From an uncultured Caulobacteraceae bacterium (GTDB taxonomy: Bacteria > Pseudomonadota > Alphaproteobacteria > Caulobacterales > TH1-2), in NCBI GenBank assembly GCA_937967425.1, contig CALBST010000117.1, forward strand, positions 35,078 to 99,077: a stretch of DNA of 64,000 bases, written 5' to 3'. Made by a program: the position numbers and the translations under genes. The notes beneath the pieces were generated by a model. The model was not told the origin of the DNA and did no database searches. It saw only the letters and a list, made by a program, of their open reading frames with translations. Below, piece by piece: positions 47,427 through 55,359 of this stretch (position 1 is the stretch's first letter; the number at the start of each line of letters is the position of its first letter).

Positions 47427-47500
47427 GCCGCCTTAGCGCAGCTGGTAAGAGCGCCGCATTCGTAATGCGGAGGTCAAGTGTTCAAATCACTTGTGCGGCC
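47427..47500 (+). tRNA. tRNA-Thr (anticodon CGT)
   Basis: Acceptor GCCGCCT/GTGCGGC (one mismatch, one wobble), D arm GCGC...GAGC with one mismatch, anticodon stem CCGCA/TGCGG with loop TTCGTAA (anticodon CGT, T33 present), T arm AAGTG-TTCAAAT-CACTT. TCCA follows the discriminator base. It ends the metal-resistance run. Confidence 0.88.
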
Positions 47501-47529
47501 TCCACACCTCGCAGGAAAAAGATAGAGGC

Positions 47530-47551
47530 GCCCGCGCTGTGCAACGCGGGC
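47530..47551 (+). terminator. Hairpin downstream of tRNA-Thr
   Basis: GCCCGCG (47530-47536) and CGCGGGC (47545-47551) form a 7-bp GC stem with an 8-base loop about 30 bp after the tRNA. There is no T tract, so it is only a possible terminator. Confidence 0.4.
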
Positions 47552-47790
47552 ACAACCATCGCGCCCTGAGACGTCGACCAAGGTTTGACTGTATTAACCC
47601 CGGCGCGAACGCGCTGAAACGCTCCCAGATACAGACTTATTGCTACGGACAGTCCTCGCGTGCTTCTGCCGCCTTTGAGAGATTCAGAGCCTCGCGGCCC
47701 TTCGGTGCGCGGGGCTCTTCCATTCCGCGCTGAGCCCGCCGTGCCGTCTCAGCGCGTTGGGCTGCGATCCCTGAGGATCGGTGCGTTAAC

Positions 47791-47997
47791 CTACTCCGCC
47801 AACAGCTTGCTGGGATGCACGCCCAATTGGTCGGCAATGCGCACCAGAACCAATAAGCTGGGATTTCGCTTCCCTCGTTCAATTCCACCCAAATAAGTGA
47901 GGTCTATCTCAGAATCGTGCGCGAGCTGTTCTTGACTCAGCTTTCTGCGAACGCGCAGCTTCCGAATATTTGCGCCCACGAGCGCCTTCCAGTCCAT
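47791..47997 (-). CDS. XRE-family small regulator 1 (controller-protein-like)
   Basis: 68 aa, almost only a helix-turn-helix domain: NIRKLRVRRKLSQEQLAHDSEIDLTYLGGIERGKRNPSLLVLVRIADQLGV. Size and fold match the controller (C) proteins of restriction-modification systems. The start is 24 bp from a C-box-like operator (48022-48046). No restriction enzyme or methylase of that type is nearby. It is related to regulator 2 at 48051. Confidence 0.88.
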   Translation of the reverse strand: MDWKALVGANIRKLRVRRKLSQEQLAHDSEIDLTYLGGIERGKRNPSLLVLVRIADQLGVHPSKLLAE

Positions 47998-48021
47998 AGC
48001 CAGAAGTCAATCGCACCGGGC

Positions 48022-48046
48022 TTATAGTCACCAGGGACTATAGTCC
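48022..48046. promoter_or_regulatory. C-box-like operator, copy 1
   Basis: The 25-bp sequence starting TTATAGTC and ending GGACTATAGTCC is identical to copy 2 at 48288-48312. It holds the perfect palindrome GGACTATAGTCC (48035-48046) and a second half-site TATAGTC (48023-48029). GACT..AGTC with central TATA is the pattern of C-protein boxes. It lies 24 bp upstream of XRE gene 1. Confidence 0.85.
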
Positions 48047-48050
48047 TTAT

Positions 48051-48263
48051 TTACTTCGGGAGTTCAAAGAGGTCGGCAGGAAACACGCCAAGCGCCTCCG
48101 CTAAACCTGCGATCTTCTTGACGGTCGGGTTTGCCCCACCCTTCTCAATCTCGCGCAAGTAAGTGACGTCGAGCCCTGCATCCACAGCGAGCTGTTCTTG
48201 CGTAAGTCCTCGCGCTTCCCGCAGACGCAGGACATTGGCGCAAACTATTCGCTCCCACTCCAT
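48051..48263 (-). CDS. XRE-family small regulator 2 (controller-protein-like)
   Basis: 70 aa helix-turn-helix protein: NVLRLREARGLTQEQLAVDAGLDVTYLREIEKGGANPTVKKIAGLAEALGV. It is a diverged paralogue of regulator 1 (QEQLA, DxTYL, IE+G, NP shared). Its own operator copy 2 sits at exactly the same distance upstream as for regulator 1, so gene plus operator were duplicated as a 266-bp module. It is divergent from the operon starting at 48343. Confidence 0.88.
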   Translation of the reverse strand: MEWERIVCANVLRLREARGLTQEQLAVDAGLDVTYLREIEKGGANPTVKKIAGLAEALGVFPADLFELPK

Positions 48264-48287
48264 CGAACAGAAGAAACGGGATGACGA

Positions 48288-48313
48288 TTATAGTCACCAG
48301 GGACTATAGTCCC
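48288..48313. promoter_or_regulatory. C-box-like operator, copy 2, between XRE2 and the lasso-uptake operon
   Basis: Same 25 bp as copy 1; here the palindrome extends to 14 bp, GGGACTATAGTCCC (48300-48313). It lies 24 bp upstream of XRE gene 2 and 29 bp upstream of the ATG at 48343, which heads the ECF/FecR/TonB-receptor/isopeptidase operon. Binding here could control both directions. Confidence 0.85.
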
Positions 48314-48342
48314 TATTCTGTAGGGTTCTTCGGCAAGAGCAG

Positions 48343-48669
48343 ATGGGCGTCGTCGCAAGCCAACCAGTAGCAGCCGAACGACTTCAGGAAACCCTAGCGG
48401 AACTGGGCGTTAAGCCACTCGCGCTTGTCTGGGCGCGCGACGATGCGTTGGACATCGCATTCAAGACGCAAAGTGGCTTAGCCGTCGTAGCGCGCTGCGT
48501 TGACACTCTAGACGCTGCGGACGTGGCCGCACTCGCAAATGTGCTCACTGAAGGTCCATTCGGCAAAGCGATACTCGTTCATTCGTCGGACGCCGTCGCG
48601 CAGGCGAATGCGTCAATTCTGGTTTGCGGAGCCGGAGCGCTTCGCGAAACGCTGATTGAAGTTCTATGA
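48343..48669 (+). CDS. Unknown 108-aa protein heading the lasso-uptake operon
   Basis: A cytosolic protein without signal peptide: ...LALVWARDDALDIAFKTQSGLAVVARCVDTLDAADVAALANVLTEGPFGKAILVHSSDAVAQANASILVCGAGALRETL. The strand-helix pattern vaguely resembles the Mrr-type restriction-endonuclease fold without a clear PD-(D/E)XK set; this is a weak guess. Its TGA overlaps the sigma-factor ATG, so it is coupled to it. It could modulate the sigma factor or partner the XRE regulators. Unrecognised. Confidence 0.55.
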   Translation: MGVVASQPVAAERLQETLAELGVKPLALVWARDDALDIAFKTQSGLAVVARCVDTLDAADVAALANVLTEGPFGKAILVHSSDAVAQANASILVCGAGALRETLIEVL

Positions 48670-49184
48670 GGGGGGAACTGGAACTCAGGCGGCTATTCGT
48701 TAACGAGGCTGGCGTCCTCAGACGATTTCTGCGCCGCTTCGGCGCAAACGTCTCTCCAGAGGATATCGCACAGGACAGTTTCTTACGTCTGTGCGCAGCT
48801 GACGCCAGACAGATCGTGTCGCCTCGAGCGTTCTTATTCCAAACCGCAAAGAACATGGCAGTAGATGCGCTCCGAAGGCACAAGGCAGCGCCCTATCGCG
48901 CCGTCGCGAGCATTGATCTTGTGCCGGCTGCTGCGAACGCGCCCAGCGCCGAGGATCATTGCATTGCCGCTGAAGAGGCGGCAGCCCTGCGTGCGGCGAT
49001 CGCGGCGCTGCCGGAACTTGAACGCAAGGCGCTGCTGATGCGCCGGGTTGAACTCTTGCCACCTGCCGAGGTCGCGACGGCCCTGGGCGTAAGCGAGCGT
49101 CAGGTGCAGCGGCTCGTCTTGAGGGCCATCGCCTTTTGTCACGCCAGGCTGACCGCCGCTGACGGCGGCGCTCCGGCGCCTTAA
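48666..49184 (+). CDS. FecI-type ECF sigma factor
   Basis: 172 aa. Region 2 has LRRFGANVSPEDIAQDSFLRLCAADARQIVSPRAFLFQTAKNMAVDALRRHK, the FecI signature. Region 4 is LPELERKALLMRRVELLPPAEVATALGVSERQVQRLVLRAI. With FecR and a TonB receptor carrying an STN domain downstream, it forms a cell-surface signalling cascade. The likely signal is the cognate lasso peptide bound by the receptor, as in astexin-type clusters; inference. Confidence 0.92.
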   Translation: MRGELELRRLFVNEAGVLRRFLRRFGANVSPEDIAQDSFLRLCAADARQIVSPRAFLFQTAKNMAVDALRRHKAAPYRAVASIDLVPAAANAPSAEDHCIAAEEAAALRAAIAALPELERKALLMRRVELLPPAEVATALGVSERQVQRLVLRAIAFCHARLTAADGGAPAP

Positions 49185-49195
49185 GACAGATCGCC

Positions 49196-50164
49196 ATGGC
49201 CCACCGCGAGCCAACACAGGCCGAATTGGAGGCCGCGCACTGGCTCGTGGTCTTGGACGAGCCCCGCGTCAGCCGCCAAGACATTGACGCGTTCCAGGCT
49301 TGGCTTGCCGCGGACGACACCCATAAGCGCGCCTATGAGGCGGTCTCCACGACTGCCGACAAGATCGATGCCGTCTTAGCGACAGAACCACTCGGCGAGG
49401 TTCGCCATCGGAGGACACGGGTCCCAGTTCGGCCGATCGCGATCGCCGGGGTCTCGGCAGCGGCCGCTCTCGCCTTGTTCGTCATCTCACCGCTCAGCCC
49501 GCTTCGGGACGAGCCGGGCGCCATCTATGCCACGGCGCCGGAACAGGAGCGCCTAGTGCGATTAAGCGACGGCACCACGATCGAGATGGCGCCTGGCGCT
49601 CGGTTGCGGGCGAGTTTCGAGGGCGATGAACGCCGCGTGCGGTTCGAAGAAGGCGTGGCGCTCTTTAATGTTGCGCACGACGCCTCGCGGCCCTTCGTCG
49701 TGACGACCAAGTTCGGAGCAATCCGCGTGCTCGGCACCTCGTTCGTCGTGCGGCTGGGACCCGATGCAGCCATCACCACAGTCCTCAGCGGACGTGTCGA
49801 AGCACGCCGCGAGATGCTGTTCTCACCTGACAACAGTGTGGCGGCGTCAGCCGATCAGGAGATCGAGCTGGCCGGTGGCGCTCCAACCGTTTCAGTTCTG
49901 GAGCGGGACGCCCTAGATCGCCGGCTGGTCTGGCGCGAGCGTATGGTGGCGCTCGACGGCCAATCCTTGCGCGAAGCAGCGGCTGAGGTGACGCGCTTTT
50001 CGGGTGTTCGCTTCGCGTTCGCCGACACCGCGACCGCGCAAGTGCGTCTCGCGGGGTACGTGGCGGGGGACGACGTTGAGGCGTTTCTCGGATTGTTGGA
50101 AAACAATGTCGGGGTCAGCGCCGATCGCCGGGCCGATGGCGTCATAGTGTTGCGCAGCGACTGA
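49196..50164 (+). CDS. FecR-type anti-sigma/signal transducer
   Basis: 322 aa: N-terminal DUF4880 domain (AAHWLVVLDEPRVSRQDIDAFQAWLAADDTHKRAYE), one membrane helix at about 81-97, the FecR domain (YATAPEQERLVRLSDGTTIEMAPGARL...VRFEEGVALFNVAHDASRPFVVTT...VLGTSFVVR) and a C-terminal secretin-like domain. It conveys receptor occupancy to the sigma factor. It starts 11 bp after the sigma gene. Confidence 0.93.
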   Translation: MAHREPTQAELEAAHWLVVLDEPRVSRQDIDAFQAWLAADDTHKRAYEAVSTTADKIDAVLATEPLGEVRHRRTRVPVRPIAIAGVSAAAALALFVISPLSPLRDEPGAIYATAPEQERLVRLSDGTTIEMAPGARLRASFEGDERRVRFEEGVALFNVAHDASRPFVVTTKFGAIRVLGTSFVVRLGPDAAITTVLSGRVEARREMLFSPDNSVAASADQEIELAGGAPTVSVLERDALDRRLVWRERMVALDGQSLREAAAEVTRFSGVRFAFADTATAQVRLAGYVAGDDVEAFLGLLENNVGVSADRRADGVIVLRSD

Positions 50165-50257
50165 GCGCGAGAAAAACTCCCGGTCGTTGTCGTTTTTGCC
50201 AAGGCCATTCGTCTCCCCTTCTTGAAGACCGAGCATGCGGTCCAAGGGGAGGTGAGC

Positions 50258-53251
50258 TTGACCAAAACCGTCAAGCGCGCGGAGCGCGTTTCGCATTGGG
50301 TTGCCGGACTGTTGTTGGGCGTGTCGCCATTTGCGTTCGCGCCTGACGCACGTGCTCAGACCAACGGCGCTGAGCTCGCTGGTGAAACCCGGATCGAGTA
50401 CAACATCCCAGCACAACCGCTCTCCAGCGCCCTCGCATTATACGCGCAACAATCCGGACTGAGCACACTTGTCCCAGCGGACCGCTTTGCTGGCCAATTT
50501 GCGCCAGCGGTGCATGGGCGCTTCACGCGCGAAGAAGCGCTGTCTCAGTTGCTTTCCAACTCCAATGTCCGGGGCGAGATTACGCCTATAAATACGCTCT
50601 CGCTGGAGCAAGATCAGAGCCCCCAGCCCGGCCGCGCGAACGCTGAGACGCGCGTTCGCGCCGAAGCGACCACCGGCACCGAGGCGGACGAGGAAATCGT
50701 AGTCACCGGGACCCGTATCCGCGGTATGGCCCCTGTCGGATCTAATGTAGTCACGATCGACCGGGCCGAGATTGAGCAAAGCGGCCTCTCCACCACTGAA
50801 GAACTGATGCGGACCTTGCCACAGGTGTTCAACGGTGGATTCGCTCAGCACATCTCTTTTCAGAACGGCAATATCGGCGGCGGTTCAGGTCTCAATCTGC
50901 GCGGACTAGGCGCGGACGCGACACTGACCCTGGTCAACGGTCGGCGTCTTCCGGTCATGGGCCTGCGTGGCAACTTCACCGACATATCGAGCATTCCCGC
51001 GAGCGCGATCGAACGGATTGAAGTATTGCCCGACGCCGCGTCGGCCATCTACGGCAGCGACGCCGTCGGCGGCGTCGTCAATTTCATTCTACGGCGCGAT
51101 TTTGAAGGCTTCGAATTGGGCGCCCGGTTGGGGGCAGTCACTGACGGCGACCTGGAAGAGATGCGCATTGGCGCGGCAGCGGGCCGACATTTTGGTCCCT
51201 TGCGCCTTTTTGGCGCTTACGAATTTTTCGATCGGACCGCGCTTCAAACCGAAGACCGGGATTACCTAGCTGACAGCGACCTTCGCGCTCTGGGAGGCGC
51301 CAATTTTGACTCGCTGCGCGGCAATCCCGCGACGTTGATCGTAAGCGGGCTCGGCAACTTTGGTGTGCCCTTCGGGCAAGACGGGAGAAACATCCGCCAG
51401 ACCGACCTGATCGCCGGTCTGGTCAATACCGCCAACGCAAATGAAGGCCTCGACGCCCTTCCGGAAATTGAGCAGCACGCCGTCGTGTTGAGCGCCCAAC
51501 TCGACCTTTCGCCAAGCATGCTGATCTTTGCCGATGGCCGCTATGCGTCGCGCAGTTTTCTATCAGCGAACGCACACACAACACAGCGCATCACCATCCC
51601 CGCTAGCAACGCGTTCAGAGCGCGCAACAATCTCTTTCCTGGCCGCACTGTCCAGGCCGACTACGACTTCTATCGCGACCTCGGCCCCCGTCAGGAAGAT
51701 GGTGAAACAACAACGCTCGACTTGGCCGCCGGACTGCGCTGGGACTTGAGCGAGGCTTGGCGTCTTGAGCCGCAATTGGCCTATGGGCGCATCGCCAGCG
51801 ATCACACCAGACGCAACTTAATCAACATGCCGGCGCTCACCGCCGCGCTCGCCAGCAACGATCCCAACATCGCCTTTAACCCGTTCGGCGACGGCGCCTT
51901 CACCAATCCGGCAACCATCGCGTCGATCCGTGGCTTTGGCCACAGCGATCTTTTGTCGGAAACCTGGAGCGTGTCCCTCAAAGCCGATGGACCGCTCTTC
52001 TCTTTACCGGCGGGCGATGTTCGATTGGCGTTGGGGGGCGACTATCGCCACGAATTTTTCGAGATCAGCGAAGTAAGCTTTACCACAACGGCCGCGCCGA
52101 CGCCGTCGACATCGAGCAAGAACGACCGCAACGTCGAGGCCGCGTTCGCTGAAGTGTTAATCCCCCTCTTTGGTCCAGCATTGCCTCCGCCGATCGGCGA
52201 GCGCGTCGATCTTTCGCTAGCTGGACGATATGAGCGCTACAGCGACTTCGGCGAGACGTTCAATCCGAAGGTTGGCCTTCGGTGGGACCTTTCAGATGCG
52301 CTGAGCTTGCGCGCCTCTAATGGCCAGTCTTTCCGCGCCCCCAATCTCTCCGATTTAGATCCAGATGGCACGCTGGCGCGCCGGCAAGTGCGCGGTCTCA
52401 ACATCACAGATGCAGGCGCCCCCAGCGGACGCAGCAACATCATCTTGGTTCTTGGCGCGAACCCCGACCTGCAAGAGCAACGCGCTGAAAGCTGGTCGGC
52501 GGGCGTAACCTATGCGCCGCCCGCGTCGGGCTTTCGCGCCGACCTCAATTACTTCGACGTCCGGTTCTCCGATCGCATCGCCAGCATCACCAATATCGCA
52601 GGGGCGCTCAATCCCGCGTCAGAGTTTGCGTCACTAATCGATCGCAGCCCCGATCCATCCGAGATCGCTACGCTTCTTGCCGAAGCGCAGGCGCTCGGCA
52701 CCAGCGGCGGCTTCAGCGCGAGCGATATCACCGTCATCGTCGATGCGCGTTCCACCAATCTGGCGCGTACGGACGTGCGCGGCTTGGATTTGGCCGTGTC
52801 GTATACAACAGACATCGGTCCTGGCGAACTCACGCTACGAGCGGACGCCACCTACCTGATTGACTTTCTGCGCGCGGCTTCCCCCCTCGCGAACGCGGTC
52901 AACGTCGTGGACACGGTTGGCAATCCGGTGGACCTCAAGGCGCGCCTCGGCGCGACCTATGACATCGGCCGTTTTAACGCCTCGGCCTTCGTCAACTACA
53001 CCGACGAATTTACCGACAATCTGAGTGCGCCCTCCCGCGCAGTCGATGCGTGGACGACGATTGACTTGCACCTGGGATGGCGGTTTGGCCGACCCGATAG
53101 CGGCCGCGGTCCTGAACTGTCGCTCTCGGTTGTCAATGCGTTCGACGAGGATCCGCCGTTCGTCAACAACGCGGCGGGCGTAGGCTACGATCCGAGCAAC
53201 GCCGATCCACTTGGCCGTTTCGTCGCCGTTGAGCTGCGGACCCGCTTCTAG
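50258..53251 (+). CDS. TonB-dependent receptor with STN signalling domain
   Basis: About 997 aa. Signal peptide ends near DARAQ; the STN domain (IEYNIPAQPLSSALALYAQQSGLSTLVPADRF...) interacts with FecR. The TonB box region EEIVVTGTRIRG precedes the plug (TVVTEELMRTLPQVF-like TTEELMRTLPQVFNG; GLNLRGLGADATLTLVNGRRLP) and a 22-strand barrel ending VAVELRTRF. The start TTG at 50258 fits AAGGGGAG at 50244-50251; a TTG at 50222 is also open. It probably imports the lasso peptide, because the isopeptidase gene follows 2 bp later. Confidence 0.93.
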   Translation: MTKTVKRAERVSHWVAGLLLGVSPFAFAPDARAQTNGAELAGETRIEYNIPAQPLSSALALYAQQSGLSTLVPADRFAGQFAPAVHGRFTREEALSQLLSNSNVRGEITPINTLSLEQDQSPQPGRANAETRVRAEATTGTEADEEIVVTGTRIRGMAPVGSNVVTIDRAEIEQSGLSTTEELMRTLPQVFNGGFAQHISFQNGNIGGGSGLNLRGLGADATLTLVNGRRLPVMGLRGNFTDISSIPASAIERIEVLPDAASAIYGSDAVGGVVNFILRRDFEGFELGARLGAVTDGDLEEMRIGAAAGRHFGPLRLFGAYEFFDRTALQTEDRDYLADSDLRALGGANFDSLRGNPATLIVSGLGNFGVPFGQDGRNIRQTDLIAGLVNTANANEGLDALPEIEQHAVVLSAQLDLSPSMLIFADGRYASRSFLSANAHTTQRITIPASNAFRARNNLFPGRTVQADYDFYRDLGPRQEDGETTTLDLAAGLRWDLSEAWRLEPQLAYGRIASDHTRRNLINMPALTAALASNDPNIAFNPFGDGAFTNPATIASIRGFGHSDLLSETWSVSLKADGPLFSLPAGDVRLALGGDYRHEFFEISEVSFTTTAAPTPSTSSKNDRNVEAAFAEVLIPLFGPALPPPIGERVDLSLAGRYERYSDFGETFNPKVGLRWDLSDALSLRASNGQSFRAPNLSDLDPDGTLARRQVRGLNITDAGAPSGRSNIILVLGANPDLQEQRAESWSAGVTYAPPASGFRADLNYFDVRFSDRIASITNIAGALNPASEFASLIDRSPDPSEIATLLAEAQALGTSGGFSASDITVIVDARSTNLARTDVRGLDLAVSYTTDIGPGELTLRADATYLIDFLRAASPLANAVNVVDTVGNPVDLKARLGATYDIGRFNASAFVNYTDEFTDNLSAPSRAVDAWTTIDLHLGWRFGRPDSGRGPELSLSVVNAFDEDPPFVNNAAGVGYDPSNADPLGRFVAVELRTRF

Positions 53252-53253
53252 CC

Positions 53254-55359
53254 ATGCTGACATGGGCGATCGCCGCCGCACTATCGTGTACGCCGCCGCA
53301 AATAGAGCCGGCGGCGACGGTGGGCGTCGCTGAGCTGATCTCCATGCGCGACATTTCGGGTTTGAGTCTGTCCCCAGATGAAACTCGTGCGGTCTTTCAG
53401 GTTCAGCAATCCGATGTCGAACGCGACGACTATCGCTCCGCGTGGTGCTTGGTCGACTTCGCCACTGGCGGCATTCGCGAACTTAGTGACGGCGGAACCA
53501 TCGCGATGCCAGTTCTCGCCGGGCTCGGGCGGCGAACCGGCATGTGGATGACGCTGCAGCCGCGTTGGACTTCTGACGGACGCGCCGTCGCCATGCTGGT
53601 GCGCCGCGATGGGCGCACCGCATTGCAGACCTGCGAATTGCGGCGGATGCGCTGTCGCCTTTTTGTGTCGAGCGGTGATGTTGAAGACTTGGTGTGGAGC
53701 GGCGATGGCCGGGGCATCCTCTTCACCAGCACACCGTCAGACGCAGAGCGGGCAGCCGCACGCTCTGACGAAGGCGACCTCGGGTATCGCTTTGATGACC
53801 GGTTCGATGTGTTTCACGCCCTCTTTCCGCTCCGCGGTTTCGAAACGAACCGCGAGGTGCGTTATATCGATGTGCATGCGGGACGCGAACGCACCGCAAA
53901 CGCGCAAGAGATTGAACGCTTCCAAACTCACAGACGCAGTCCCATTTCAACGACAATGGGCGCGGGGCGGAGCGCCACATTAGTCGCATCCGCGCCCGTA
54001 ACCCGGCCTGCCTCCTTGTCAGGGCGCGATGTGCGCGACTTCATCAGGCTTGGACGCGACGGGGCCGTGTGGACCGAACCGACTTCCCCCGACGCGGCAG
54101 GAAGTGCACCACCGCTCACGCTTTTTGCCTCGCATGAGGGTGATGACCTACGGTGCAGAGCGCCGGAATGCGAAGGTTACATTGTGGAACTCGCCGCGCG
54201 TAACGAGACGAGCGTCCTTTTTATCAGGCGCGAAGGTTGGGGGCTCAGCCGCCACGGCCTGTATCTTTGGGATATCGACACGAACACCGTCCGTTCGCTG
54301 CTCGTGACAGATGACGTCATCCGGGTGTGCGCGCCAAGGCGCATGGATGCGATTTGTCTTCACGAGGGGCCGACGCGCCCGCGGCGGATCGTATCCGTCG
54401 ACTACGCCAGCGGCGCAGTGCGTACGCTTGTCGATGCCAATCCGGCTCTGCCAGAGGCCGCCTTCGCGCCGGCGCGAAAGCTTGAATGGCGCAGCCCCCG
54501 GGGCGATGAATTGTTCGGCTATTATCTCACGCCGCCCGATGCACGAGGTCCTCACCCGCTCATCGTTGTGCAGTATCGCGCGACCGGCTTTCTGCGCGGC
54601 GGCGTCGGGGACGAATACCCGATTCAAGCTTTTGTGCGCGCCGGCTTTGCCGTGCTGGCGCTCGAGCGACCCGACCCACTTGCTTTACGCGCCGTCGTTC
54701 GGGACGGAGATGAGATCGATCAGCGGGAATGGGAAGGACTTTCCGAACGGCGCCGGACGTTGGCGGCGCTCACATCGGGCATTGATCGCATGGTCGAGAT
54801 GGGAATCGCCGATCGCGCGCGCGTGGGCGTGACCGGTCTCAGCGATGGCGCCGAGACCGCTGTCTTCGGTCTCATCCACTGCGCGTGCATCGCTGCGGCC
54901 GCCATCAGCAGCGGAGTGCACGACCCGATGTCGTATTACTTGACCTCGGACCGCCAGCGGGAAGCAATGCGCCTGCACGGGCGCGGGCCTGATGATAGTC
55001 AGTTCTGGGACGATGTATCGCTGTCTCGAAACGCCGCCCGCATAGAAGCGCCCATCCTCGCTCAAGTCGCCGATCGCGAAGCCCTCTTCATGTTGCAGGC
55101 GCAACGCACGTTCTCAGACCAAGGCAAACCCTTCGACCTTTTTTTGTTTCCCGATGGGTATCACGTAAAATGGCGGCCTCGACATCGGCTCGCCATCTAC
55201 CAAAGGAGCCTCAGATGGTTCGAGTTCTGGCTGTTGCAGCGCGAGAGCGAGGACGCGGCATTCGGCGATGAGTACGCGCGCTGGCGTGCCTGGCGTGCGC
55301 ACCTAGCCGAGAGTGACGCCCCGCGGCAGATTGCGCAGCCAGGCCTCGACACTCAATAA
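53254..55359 (+). CDS. S9-family lasso-peptide isopeptidase
   Basis: 701 aa: a signal or membrane segment at the start (MLTWAIAAALSCTPP), a beta-propeller domain (about 30-400), and a C-terminal alpha/beta hydrolase domain. Catalytic residues fall at Ser530 (GLSDG), Asp607 (VADREALF) and His637 (DGYHVKW), closely parallel to Ser527/Asp610/His638 of AtxE2, the astexin isopeptidase. Such enzymes open the macrolactam ring of the cognate lasso peptide. The gene is tail to tail with the cyclase gene, overlapping by 57 bp. Function rests on triad plus context. Confidence 0.9.
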   Translation: MLTWAIAAALSCTPPQIEPAATVGVAELISMRDISGLSLSPDETRAVFQVQQSDVERDDYRSAWCLVDFATGGIRELSDGGTIAMPVLAGLGRRTGMWMTLQPRWTSDGRAVAMLVRRDGRTALQTCELRRMRCRLFVSSGDVEDLVWSGDGRGILFTSTPSDAERAAARSDEGDLGYRFDDRFDVFHALFPLRGFETNREVRYIDVHAGRERTANAQEIERFQTHRRSPISTTMGAGRSATLVASAPVTRPASLSGRDVRDFIRLGRDGAVWTEPTSPDAAGSAPPLTLFASHEGDDLRCRAPECEGYIVELAARNETSVLFIRREGWGLSRHGLYLWDIDTNTVRSLLVTDDVIRVCAPRRMDAICLHEGPTRPRRIVSVDYASGAVRTLVDANPALPEAAFAPARKLEWRSPRGDELFGYYLTPPDARGPHPLIVVQYRATGFLRGGVGDEYPIQAFVRAGFAVLALERPDPLALRAVVRDGDEIDQREWEGLSERRRTLAALTSGIDRMVEMGIADRARVGVTGLSDGAETAVFGLIHCACIAAAAISSGVHDPMSYYLTSDRQREAMRLHGRGPDDSQFWDDVSLSRNAARIEAPILAQVADREALFMLQAQRTFSDQGKPFDLFLFPDGYHVKWRPRHRLAIYQRSLRWFEFWLLQRESEDAAFGDEYARWRAWRAHLAESDAPRQIAQPGLDTQ

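Noticed and set aside
47501..47790. Possible gene between tRNA-Thr and the XRE regulators
   Set aside because: Only short, Arg-rich frames; besides one hairpin nothing is supported.
53254..55359. Ordinary dipeptidyl/prolyl peptidase instead of lasso isopeptidase
   Set aside because: Operon with TonB receptor, facing lasso genes and triad positions close to AtxE2 make isopeptidase the better call, though in vitro proof is lacking.
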